NCBI GenBank assembly: GCA_005406025.1
Contig: BGZK01000082.1
Location: 496,001 to 560,000, forward strand
Direction of reading: 5' to 3'
DNA: 64,000 bases
Source: Eumeta japonica
Lineage: Eukaryota > Arthropoda > Insecta > Lepidoptera > Psychidae
The notes beneath the pieces are model-generated. The model did not search any database, had not been told where the DNA came from, and saw nothing but the letters and a program-made list of their open reading frames with translations. The position numbers were made by a program, and so were the translations under genes. Every line of letters starts with the position of its first letter. Position 1 is the stretch's first letter. This document shows, in pieces, positions 1 to 10,781 of this stretch.

Positions 1-1348
1 GGAAGCCGGATGCCTCGAATCCCTGTTGAAAACATCCAATATAGTCCCACATATAACAATAGAATCTGTAATGGCTTATATGTAATCTATCTGGAAGAAA
101 AAATTTCCAGATAGAGTTAAATTTGGAATCTATATGTATGTCCATCATAGCGAGATTCCTTTATTGGACTGAATGGGATTGTAATGTTATTTGTATTTGT
201 ATGGATCCTATCTGCACCTTACCTGTAGGTTTGTATCTGTTCTTATCGTAAATCCATATGGATATAAAAATCAATGTGGATTTCCGAATACGAAATAGAA
301 AATGTTTTTAATGCTTTTAAATGACAATTCCACAATCGGAAAAAATAATGTATTCTATATGTAAATCCAGATAAGAACTTCATAGACATATAAGTTCCAT
401 TAAGCTTTCCGTTTCTTTTCTTCGAAAGTTTTATGGGTACGGATATGGATTTGCAGCGACAAAAGCACATTAGGTCCCAATTCAATTATTTCTTATTGGA
501 ATCTATAGGATTATTTCAACAGGGATGCCACCTACACCTAGCTTAACTATTACAATGTATATATTCTACTGAAGCGCGCACAGTGGCCTGTGTTCACGTA
601 TACAAACACATCGCATAAATATGCATATACATTGTTGAAGAATATATAAATCTTATCATCACGCGTTCTTAGTTTTTGTTCAATGTTGTTCATAATTTTT
701 ATTAATGTAAATAGAAACATTGGCACATTGTAGATGTGAAAATTAGACTTGATTTTAATACAAAAATTATGAAATTTAAGTTCTGGTATTCCATATTATT
801 TGAAAATTAAAAAAATATATATTTTAATGTTATGTTTTCACTCTGTTGGTAGCCCCAATGACAGATTTCATTTTTTTTTATTATTTTGTAATGTTTCAAT
901 AGCCTTCTACATCTCATGGTACTACGGTAAGTATACTATAAAATATGATGCATCATAAATTTAGCGAATTTGGTAAAGACTTCACCTAAAGAAATTAGAT
1001 TTTGACATTTTTTTTTCATTAATATTAGAATAATATAATTTATTCAATCAATGACTAAAAAAACAGTTGTTGTTCTAATACATGAAATTACATTAAAAGA
1101 AAAGGAAACGTCATTTACCAAAAAAAAATTAACAATATCGGTTTATAGCGAAATTTTTATTTTTCTTATGGCGAATTTTGTCAGTGTTGACCTACGGATT
1201 TGATCTTGTAAATTTATTTTCCGTGAAGTGGCAGCACCGCAGGAATGTCATGAACAGCTGATCAATGTCAAAGGAAGAAATCCGTTGTTTGCTTTCGGAG
1301 TTCTTTTTCGACAGAAAGTGGTTTTAAAATACAGTAATCTTAACAATA
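1..1348. other. upstream flank of heme oxygenase
   Basis: No gene was recognised. It holds a probable MITE at 19-526, then AT-rich sequence. The last 200 bp or so are less AT-rich and probably contain the 5' UTR and promoter, but no clear TATA box or initiator could be assigned. Confidence 0.5.
19..526. mobile_element. MITE-like element with 13-bp perfect terminal inverted repeats
   Basis: ATCCCTGTTGAAA at 19-31 is repeated inverted at 514-526. Similarity continues imperfectly inward for another dozen bases (ATCC.ATAG on both sides). There is no coding capacity and the superfamily is not recognised. Confidence 0.5.
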
Positions 1349-1448
1349 ATGTCAGAAAATGGCGAAACATTCACGACTCGAGTGCGAAAAGCGACGCGCA
1401 AAATCCACTCTGTAAGCGATGCGTTGGTAAATGCGAAATTTGCTTTGT
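1349..1448 (+). CDS. Ho: heme oxygenase exon 1 (coding part)
   Basis: Starts at ATG 1349 and ends before the strong donor GTGAGT, leaving one base of a split Ser codon. It codes for residues 1-33, including the basic stretch RVRKATRKIH with the putative proximal haem-ligand His20. The 5' UTR presumably lies just upstream, but its start cannot be placed from sequence. Confidence 0.88.
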
Positions 1449-4400
1449 GTGAGTATTCCTATGGTTTTTATCTAGTTATTGTTTTCTTTATGTCTATATG
1501 TTACTGACATTTTCAGAAATCATTTGTCTATCTACTTTTGTCTCTATCCATTAAAATTTGTATGTATGGAGCGTTTTACTTGCTCGTTACCTGTTCGGCT
1601 CTTTTTGATAGTTTTTCACAATTTTCTGTGATGTTGCGTCTTTTGGGCGTTAAAGTAATTCTTGTGCTATTAAAAAAACAGTTCAGTTTCGATTGGTCGA
1701 TGGATAATCTCTATGTCTTTCTTACTTTATAGATCATATTGATATTTACTTCAATATACTATTGTGTATCCATACCGATGCAAATAGCTATATTGCGTTT
1801 TAATGATGACTTCACAGTCTACATAGGTCCCTTAAATATAATCATACTTCATAATAAGGTTAGTTAAGATTGCCATGTAGCACTCAATTCTCACTGTGAC
1901 TTGCATTTTTTTTATTTACATTATATATATTTTATATACAAGTTTTTCTGTTTTCTTTTCAGCTTTGCGAGATGAAAAAGTTTGGGGCGGAGGCCTATTT
2001 GTCTTCTATCACATCTTTGCTTATTTAGAAGATGCAAGAATCCGTTTAAAAAATGCAGAATTTGATAGCCTCTTTGTCAATAAAGTCTTGTTTAGGTGCA
2101 TATTTTGATTTATCGTTAAATCATAGACAAAGCAGAGTCCTGTTAGAGTATTATAAATATGAAAGACTGAAAAATATTGACATTAAACCTTGAAAATATC
2201 ACAAATATTTAATAACAAGTCACAGATATCTAAGCACAATACATTGTTTGGTAAAATCAAAGAACCTTTAACTAATTAAGATATGAAGTAAAATTAAATA
2301 CTTAAATACAATAATGAATAAAAATTATTGTTACTTTAATTTAAAGTATTAGAATCACCTTGTACCTATCTGTAAATATATTAGCCTATTCTCTTGTAGA
2401 CACTGTATTTAGTAGCAAACCACAAAATTTGATAAATTCAGTTATTTTTATTGCATTCACGTAGGAAGGAAGCGTTCGAGCAAGACCTACAACATTATCT
2501 CGGGGAGGAATGGCATTCTTTAGAAAAATCAGAAGCATTAAAGAAATATATCCAGCATCTAGAAGAATTGGAGAGAGATAATCCACTGATGTTGATGGCA
2601 TATGTGTATCATCTTTATTTGGGTTTGCTCAGCGGTGGACAGATTTTGGCTAAGAAAAGGAAAATGTTCGGGCAAAGTATGTATTTCTCAGTTTTTTCCA
2701 ATTATTGATTTAATTTAATTCTGCCGGTGCAACAGCTGTGTGCTTCAAATTCACATTTGCAGTGGTTAACTGCTAACTGTTACATTATATAATAGATTAT
2801 TTTAACTTAACAATTGACAACTAAGGTAATCATTGGTATTTGTGACATTAAATTTAACATCACAAATACCAATATCTTCAATCAAATCAATCAAAACAGT
2901 TAGCAGTCATTTATTGCAAATGAGAATTTGAAGTAAACAATTATAAAAGTACAAATCGATGACATTTCAACTTTTGCACATTGTTTAAAAATAATAATGA
3001 ATTTTCAACCCTGTTCTTTTTAAAACACTAAACATACCTGTAAACATATTGTTTGTAAATAAGTTTTATGAGCATAATTTTCTAGATTTTAGTAGAATTT
3101 TTTAGTATGTTTGAAATGCATTGTCTATTACACTTTTATATGGAAAGTTTTCATAGCAAAGCATCTGAAAACTATTTTGTTTGTGATTTTTTGGTTTTGC
3201 GAGTATGTACATATTAATTTCTGAATCTTTATTATGCTGTTTTTTGGTCTGACTATTTTTTGGTAAGCATTATATATATTTTTTAATTTTGTAATATAAT
3301 AAAAATGCATAACTGATACTAGTCTGTTTGGTATTTTGGACTAAACATGTTTAATGGATTTTTGCCTTCTACATTAATGGCAAACTATAAGATATAATAA
3401 CATAGTTATCTTTAACCGATTATGCCGAAGCCAAAAGAAGGGTTATGATTTCAATTTGCATGTATGTGGTTATGTATGTACATCTAATCCTGTAGAACTC
3501 CCAACCTACTTATATGTGACAAATGAGGTATCATTAGAAGCATCTTTACCATCCGCTGGTTATAAACCATGTGGTGTTCCACTATTCAAGATGGCGCCCT
3601 CTAGAAGGCATAATGCCAAGAATAAAAAAAAAAAATCTTAATGGTGCCATATACGGTATTAAATGAAAAGGTTTAATTAGTACATTTCAAATATGCGTAT
3701 ATTACTGCCGTTGCTTACTGCTTCATTTGTATTTTCTTGGTAATTGCATATAATGATATGAGCCAAACACTTAGGTATTATAATTTGATGATTGAGGTAT
3801 CGGTGTCTGCTAGTCGTAGGCTTTTTGTTGTTACACTGAATTGAATATGTCATTTTCTAGAGGCTCTAGAGGGTATAAAGTCAATATATATTTTTGAAGT
3901 GAAACTGCTTTGGGCGCGTTGAGAGTGAAATTTCGAGGTCGCGTAACAGCAATACTGTCACGGCATAATAATAATATTAGCGGGATGATGAGGCCATCAC
4001 GATTTTAGATTTTAAAAGACTGAAAGAGCAATAGATCACCAGAAAGAAAGAGACAAAAATAGTGAGAATGCCATACTCTATTGCTGTAGATATTATTCTT
4101 TTTACAAGGCTCCTGAATTATGTTGAATGTAAAACATATATTTCTTATTATACCTTCTACAATTATTTAATTATTAAATAAATAAAAGTATAATAATTAT
4201 ATCATTATAAACGGAATTTACTAATTATTATAATAACAATGACAATGATAATGTCAAATTTGTGTATATTATATGCTTGTACATATTTGTCTATTAATTA
4301 AAATAGTTTTTCTTTAAAATGAAAAAAAATGTACATTGCTCAAACATTCTATATCATAATTGTTTTCAATATAAAAAGTGTACATAATTTTTATTTTCTT

Positions 4401-6293
4401 ACCTGACAAAAATATTGCATTATTTTTACAATATATTTTTTTATTAGTATTCATTTATTAATTACTGCATTATGCAAAATTTCATCTTAATTTTAAATTA
4501 AATTTTTTTTATAGAAATCTTTTCAATACTGTGCCTCAATTCTTTGAATACCTACAATATCTCTTTTTTATATTTCACCAATTTTTATCTTTAATTTTAC
4601 TTTTCAATTGGTATCTCTGATTATTTATGTACAATCTTACTGATTTTAATTAATGTTGCCAAAGAAGTTTCACTTCTGACATGTGTACTCTGTACACACG
4701 CTCTTTCTTTTAAACGATCATGTTGGGTATCAAACGTAAGAGCTTTAATTAGTACTTTAAATACATAGGTCGCACCGCACAAACTTTTAAAAAATAATAC
4801 CACAAGCAAATTAAAATACAAAATAGGTTAAAAAACTATAGCTACGGCTATGAAAAAAATGCACCAAAAAAAAAATATAAAACAAAAAAATATACTTATT
4901 TGACATTCTTGTCTATAGACTATTTAATGTTCATCATCATCAAGTAGACAATATATTTTTAATTTAATATATAGACGTAGCGATATTCAGATGATTAGCT
5001 TTGGTCATATGTTATGCCGCCCTAGAAGTCATTGCTGTTTTATTGTATTGTAGTACTGACATGTGTAGTAGTGCAAATAACCCTTTGGATACAGCATTGG
5101 TTACATGACAATGCATTTCACTTAAATAATTGATTTCAATAATTGCATAATTATGCAGTTTAACGAACTTAACAGGGTTTTTAATAAAAGAAAAAGTTGG
5201 CGCTGTTTAGTACTTTGTTCTATTATATAATTTAAAATTCACTATTTTAATGTATTATATCAAATTTTAAGTAAATAAATATTTTTCTTAACATATTATT
5301 TTGTATTTTTCGTTTTGTGACTCTCAATAGTTGTTAATTTCTTAACTATTCTTATTATTTGATATAACATAATATAAAGCGAAAGGAACTTCTTTGTAAC
5401 CAGGTGTTCCGCGACATCTCTAGTTTTTTTTTGTTTTATATTTTTGGAGAATGAATTTTTTATAGTTAGGTTCTAGTTTTTGGATTTTATCGTAGAAAAT
5501 GTAAAACAATAAATAACGAAATAATAATATTTTAAATAAATAAAGAAAATACACTAATCTATAAAAATATGTATTGTTCTGTTAGAACATGAATATTATT
5601 ATAGAAATTATCTCAATGTATGTGTAATAAAGTAAACCAACCAATTTCAAATAATATCTATGCTATAGAGTTTTTTATTGTAAAGGAAGTTCACTATAGA
5701 GGGTTCACTGTGTATCTGGAAGGTTTTGAAAATATATTCTCAATTTTTTATTATTCTTAAAAGTTGCATTTTATAAATCTATGGAAATGGGGTTTGGAAA
5801 TAGAATGTACTGTGTTGTTTTGTATTTAGTGATGGGCAAGCCTAATTTTATGCATATTTTCGAATAATCGAAATGAGACAAAAAATAATGCAAATACTAT
5901 TGAAATTATATTCAGGCAATGAACAAAGACGTTTGAAAGCTTATTTCTCTAATACCATCTCTCATAGCATAATTTTAGATACCACTATCTTATCTTCTGT
6001 TTTCAGAGGAAAATCAAGACATGTACATAGATAACGTGACAAATTTCAACGGTGTCGACATATCAAAGATGAAAACTGAATTTCGGGAAGCGATGAATAA
6101 AGTTGCAGAAACAATGTCTCCAGAAGAGAAACAGGCATTTATAGATGAGAGCAATCGAGTGTTCCTACTGAACAATTCAATAGTCCATTCTGTCGGAGGC
6201 CAAAATAAAGTTGTTTGTTCATTGTTATATAAAATTTCCACAATAGCTATCATAATTATAGGCATAAGCATCGCTTACAAAGTGTATAAATAA
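1349..6293 (+). CDS. Ho: heme oxygenase, complete four-exon gene
   Basis: The joined CDS is 1349-1448, 1963-2095, 2465-2676 and 6007-6293: 732 nt, 243 residues plus TAA. The frame is kept across three introns with GT-AG ends. Heme oxygenase cleaves haem to biliverdin, CO and Fe2+ using electrons from cytochrome P450 reductase. Seen in the sequence: ATRKIHSVSDAL with His20 in the place of the proximal haem ligand; GLFVFYHIFAYLE in exon 2; the distal-helix signature YLGLLSGGQIL at residues 129-139; and a hydrophobic tail at about 217-243 ending AYKVYK, a tail anchor expected to hold the enzyme on the ER. The length fits insect heme oxygenases. The first in-frame ATG has an AACAATAATG context. 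One oddity is Leu132 where mammalian HO-1 has the catalytic Asp140. Intron 3 is 3.3 kb and full of repeats. The gene converges on the lipid-carrier gene, with no sign of shared regulation. Confidence 0.93.
1963..2095 (+). CDS. Ho: heme oxygenase exon 2
   Basis: Acceptor is a pyrimidine-rich tract ending TTTTCAG; donor is AG|GTGCAT. It codes for residues 34-78, including GGGLFVFYHIFAYLEDARIR, the second helix of the heme oxygenase fold. Two bases of an Arg codon carry over to exon 3. Confidence 0.9.
2465..2676 (+). CDS. Ho: heme oxygenase exon 3 (distal helix)
   Basis: Acceptor is TTGCATTCACGTAG; donor is AAA|GTATGT. It codes for residues 78-149 and carries the family signature MAYVYHLYLGLLSGGQIL followed by the basic AKKRK. 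The flexible glycines of the distal helix are present, but the Asp between them in mammalian HO is Leu. Confidence 0.92.
2743..2933. repeat. nested foldback (hairpin) element
   Basis: Outer arms 2743-2781 and 2895-2933 are imperfect inverted copies (CTTCAAATTC.CATTTGCA...GCTAACTGTT). A second, perfect inverted pair, ATTGGTATTTGTGA (2832-2845) and its complement (2860-2873), lies at the centre. The whole 190 bp could fold into a long hairpin, typical of a foldback MITE. Confidence 0.7.
3896..4676. mobile_element. non-autonomous DNA element, TIR GAAGTGAAAC, long copy
   Basis: GAAGTGAAACTGCTTT (3896-3911) is matched by AAAGAAGTTTCACTTC at 4661-4676. The interior shares recognisable stretches with the shorter element at 13454-13811, for example TATGTTGAATGTAAAACATA. 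No transposase ORF was seen. Confidence 0.65.
6007..6293 (+). CDS. Ho: heme oxygenase exon 4 with membrane anchor
   Basis: Acceptor is CTTCTGTTTTCAG after a 3330-bp intron. It codes for residues 149-243 and the TAA stop. It holds the last catalytic-domain helices (TEFREAMNKVAETMSPEEKQ) and an isoleucine-rich C-terminal transmembrane segment (KISTIAIIIIGISIAYKVYK), as in other membrane-bound heme oxygenases. Confidence 0.9.
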
Positions 6294-6358
6294 TGACAGT
6301 ACAATTGAAGTATATTTAAGATTTTGTGGCACAAAATAACAAACCGGTTGGCCTATCA

Positions 6359-6459
6359 AATAAATTTATTATGGCAGTGTAATACATACAAAATTCATGT
6401 GTTTGATAGGCTTGCAAACTGTAATTCAATGTAAATATATCACAATTATTTTCAATAAA
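6359..6459 (+). terminator. heme oxygenase polyadenylation signals
   Basis: Two AATAAA hexamers lie 66 bp (6359-6364) and 161 bp (6454-6459) after the stop codon, the second followed by a T-rich stretch. Either could define the 3' end. The choice is not visible from sequence. Confidence 0.55.
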
Positions 6460-8923
6460 ACCTTTTTTCCTCTGAAATTTTGTAATGAAAGTTTAATGTA
6501 AAGAATTCACTGATATAGCAAAAGATAGTCGACTTGTTACTAGAAATTTGGTGCTTATAAAAACTGATACAAATCATGTGATGAGATACACAATTATTAG
6601 TAGTATATGATGGGTTATATTTTAGGCATTTTATTCAATTATGTAGAAATTTTGCAACTAAATTCTGCAAATTGTTTTTCCAAACTCCAAATTACCTACT
6701 GAGGAAAAATACAGATGCAAATTCTGAAATTGCTCTTTAATTGAATTTTCATAGTTCTCATTTTTTTTACTGAGGTTCTTAACAATGAGATATGATTCAT
6801 GCTCATTGGTCTTAACCTGTACATATTGTAACCAGAGGTCACCCGTCAGTTTTATTGAGCAATGTATGTTATGAAAATGAAGAAGCAAAAACAAAACGGC
6901 GTAGGATATATGAAATTCACAAAATAGAATGTTCGTGTTACAATGTATTTTACGCTTTATCATTTGCTATTAAAAAATTGAATGAAATTTAAAATAGAGT
7001 ATTGTTTGTTAATTATATAATTAATTATTTTTATCGCTTTAAATATGTTTATTTAAATCGATAAAAATAATTTAGTAGTAAAAGAAAATTAAATTGTTAA
7101 TACTCTCCAACACAAATTTTTATTTTTAATATCAGTGAAGCAACATGCGACGCTGGTATTATATTAGTGATGGTCCATAAATTACCAATACTTACCTTAT
7201 TATCTAACATATATTGACATAAATTTGCATTTTTTATCTCAAATGGTAGAATGGTGCAAAAAAGTGATGCGCTGAAGCGCCACCTAGTGGAAAACTATAG
7301 CAAAATGGATAGCAAAATATTTTCCATGTTCAAGTGTTCATATATAGTCATTTTCATGGGAATTGGTTAAACAGTGAAGAATTTAATGCGCAGCATTACC
7401 TTTTAGTGACGAGTTACAAAATTGACAGCACTAAAAGTGTCACCATAAAAAAAATAATTAGATGTGCCAACTTTCACAGTGGCGACTTTTATTTTTCAAT
7501 CGGCGTCGGAGTTTGTTGATCTCGGTTATACCAACATTTATTATATATACATATGAATAGATTACAACATTAATAATTGTTTTATTGATAATTATCATGA
7601 TGAGTGTGTCCCTTGTTGTTTAGTTTGAAACAATAAGGCATAGGTTTTGAAAACTTACAAGCATCTACCAAAATCTGTAATTTAGGTGATAAAATTCAAT
7701 ACAAAGCGATATTATTATCTTATATTCATGGGCTGACCTTAACTATTTAAGTATAATCTAAGAAATTCAGAAATAGCAGTGTGTCTAAATATTTTTGAGA
7801 AGTATAAAATAGATTAAATGTTATTTTGAAAATTATATTGTTATATATACATTTAATGCAGAGCATTCTATATAGCTAGTCGCTTTTTAATAACTTTAAC
7901 TAAAGACTGATAGAATAGCTGTTTCAAAGCAATTGCAGCAGTTGGAAATATGAAACTACTATCATGGAAGATTATTTTAGATTATACCCTAAACTTTGTG
8001 TTAAATAAATAACATATTATTATTGTTAAATAATTAAACAATAAATGAGCGTTATTTAATTGAGTTGAGAAATAAAATTTAAGAAGAATGATGTATTATT
8101 TTTCTATCTTCGGCTGAATAAAGTTATACATTGTAATTTAAGATGAATTTAACTCTTATTTACCAAGAATTATTATATGCATAGGAGGCCATTAATAAAT
8201 GTCAAAAACGGAACCCTTATAGTTTCGTCATGTCTGTCCGTCCGTTTCTATGTCATGAGCATTTTATTCATAAAGTACTAAACATATAGAGATGAAATTT
8301 ATAGTGTATGTGTCTTGTATAAGCCGCTAATTAGTTTGATATAGAAAAAGTGTAAGAATGTACTTTTTTCATCTGTAGTGCATTTCCTTGTAATAAAGAC
8401 TGGAATCCTGTAATGAGCATGGTCCAACATGCTTTTGACCAGTTTTTTTAATCAGAACTATAGGCCACCATTAAGTTTCCTATAAATTTGGAGAGGATTT
8501 TTTCGTGGGTTAAAAGAAATATTTCATAGAGAATTGAATACTCTATAAAATCCATAGTCTGGTCTATACATTTCCTCAACCATATTTGTTGAGTTGTAAA
8601 TAATATTGTAGCAAGTGAGATAAATAATTATTTTTTGTTCTATAAAAAAATAATCTTATTTATGTAAATAGGAGCCTGGTAAATAAAAATAATAGTCAAT
8701 TTTTCAACACAATATAAACAAATGTGCATGTACCAACTTAAAAAATAAATTTAATTCCCCTGACTATTACGGTGAAACAAAAAATAAGGTTGTGATTTTG
8801 TATACAAGTTAGTTGATCTGTTCTCTTAAGTTGTTATGTTCCAAGATTGTATAATGCGACGGGACAGTGTGTTTTGCGCAATTATGAATAAATAAGTTAT
8901 AGATTTTATTAATTTATAACTTA
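6460..8923. other. intergenic AT-rich region
   Basis: No supported gene. It contains one copy of a dispersed repeat carrying GGAACCCTTATAGTTTCGTC (about 8195-8350). A few short open frames here have no recognisable domain and composition like the surrounding DNA. Confidence 0.5.
8195..8350 (+). repeat. dispersed GGTTCCG-type repeat, copy 1
   Basis: Contains GGAACCCTTATAGTTTCGTC, then TGTCTGTCCGTCCGT and a stretch ending in GTGTCTTGTATAAGCCG. The same blocks in the same order occur at about 53413-53780 (+), and inverted at about 29700-29875 and 62890-63250. Boundaries are approximate. Confidence 0.65.
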
Positions 8924-10781
8924 CTAGCGGCCCGTCCCGGCTTCGCACGGGTGGACATAAGATTTTTTTTTATATTTCTACCTCTTATTTATATTTTTTT
9001 GTTTTATTTTTATATTTTTTTAAACGCAGTACCACATTATCCATTTATGCTTACAATCCGAATTTGTTCGTCGCTTTTTTTATCTAATTATCTTATTTAA
9101 TCTTAAGTAAGAGAGATTACTCAGTATTTTTTTTTATTTACATTTTACATTTTTATCTGATCCTATCTAATTAAATTTCCCAAATTTTGTATATATTTAC
9201 ATTTTTTAGTTGTTTTTTTTTTATTTTTACTTTTTATATTTTTTATGTGTGTGTATTTATATTTAATATTACATATATTTAAGTATAGTTATTTTAACTT
9301 TTATATTTCTCTATTTACATTTTTATTTTAAAGCTTTATTTAATTCTATTGGTTGTTACTTTTATTTTACAAAACTTTTATCTTAAAGCAACTAAAGTAC
9401 ACTATGTTGGCAGTGATATTTGTAAGTGGTAACAAAACATATTGATTTTCAGGAGATCCTACTCGAGAAAGGGCAACACATAACTGTCCATGAGGGAAGC
9501 ACTCTTTTCTTAGGTCGACGCCAACAATCGAAAACGTTTATCCCTGTGATTTATTTTCACTATTTTCAGCAAGACGTTGCGAACGTTCGGCGCTCGATTC
9601 TGTGGCCCGCGAATGCGACGCATACGCTTCCTGATTTGCGAGACGATCTGAATTTTCAGAAGATGATTTTTCGATACGTCGTATTTTTGCTAATCTCGCT
9701 TGGAAGCGACTTTTAGAAAGTTGAGACCTTTTTTTCCTAGGCATATTGTTGACTTTTTTTTTATAAATCAGATAAAATAAGGATAGAACTTTTGATAAAT
9801 ACTATTGAAAAAGTGCGAAAGTACTATAAATAATAGACAGTAAAGCGTGAATAAGCAATTTATAATTACTTCTGAGAAGAAATTTTTAACTTGGACAAAA
9901 AAATTTGCTATTAAAATAGTCAAAAAATGTTCAACATCGGTTACGTCCGCTGCGTAGGGAGCCGACCGCACGGCTACCTATATCGTGCCTGCCCCTCTCC
10001 CGCACCGCTAGAATGTCAGGCTAGTACAGAATAGGCGCTGCCGCGCCGTGGCTGATCTGTGACTTTTTAAATTTCTTATATCTTTTGGATGGAATATACG
10101 ATTTGAAAAATTCAAAAAGTGATCTACATGTCTCGAAACAATTTTGAATACAAAATAATTTATTTGGATAAGTATTAATAAAAAGGTATGAATAACATGC
10201 ACAATGCGACAGCGTTTTTTTTTCTATTTCTATGACTTATTAAATTCGTAATATCTATTGAATGGAATAGTCGATTTAGATAATTCAAAAAGTAATCTAT
10301 ATGAATTGAAACAGTCTTGAAAACAATATGATTTATTTGGATAAGGATTTAAAAAGAAGTATGGATAACATGGACTAATTTTGGTCGGTATTTCTATCAA
10401 CTTTTAAAATGTAAAAAGTGTTTATTGTGACATAGCGATAATAGTTGGACATACGGTACCGCGAAGTTTTTTTGTAGATATTGATATTTTCTTTAATATT
10501 GTAGAACATACCTTTGTTCTATCATCAATAGTTTCCGCAGCGCATGCGACGAAAGATGTTTTAGGGCACTTTTTTTACATCTTGAGTTACGTTACTTAAG
10601 TTTTAGTAAATATCCCTAATTTTTTCTAGCAATAAATATAGCCCATGTTACTCGGGGTGAATGTAGCTTTCCAATGGTGGCAGAATTTTTGAAATCGGCA
10701 CAGTAGTTTTTGAGTTTATTCATTACAAACATACATACACACAAAAATACAAATCTTTCCTCTTTATAATAGTAGTGTAGA
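8924..10781 (-). mobile_element. Helitron, internally deleted, both ends intact
   Basis: Read on the - strand the element starts with TCTACACTACTATTATAAAG (complement of 10762-10781) and ends with a GC-rich hairpin segment followed by CTAG (8924-8927). The flanking bases are A and T, so it sits between A and T with no duplication. 5'-TC, 3'-hairpin-CTRR and A/T insertion are the Helitron hallmarks. It still carries both ends of the Rep/helicase gene. Confidence 0.88.
9385..9744 (-). pseudogene. Helitron Rep/helicase remnant (N- and C-terminal pieces fused by deletion)
   Basis: The first piece (9538-9744) starts MPRKKRSQLSKSRFQARLAK, the basic, repetitive N terminus of Helitron proteins, and ends at a stop. 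Directly after it, in another frame, comes CFPHGQLCVALSRVGSPENQ then NIVYF, the end of the SF1/Pif1-like helicase (HGQLYVALSRV motif). The replication-initiator domain and most of the helicase are missing, so the element cannot move by itself. Confidence 0.85.

Larger units (their letters stand above)
2677..6006 (+). other. heme oxygenase intron 3
   Basis: A 3.3-kb AT-rich intron without recognisable exons. It contains a foldback element (2743-2933) and a larger terminal-inverted-repeat element (3896-4676). The remainder is low-complexity AT-rich DNA in which I see nothing specific. Confidence 0.7.
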
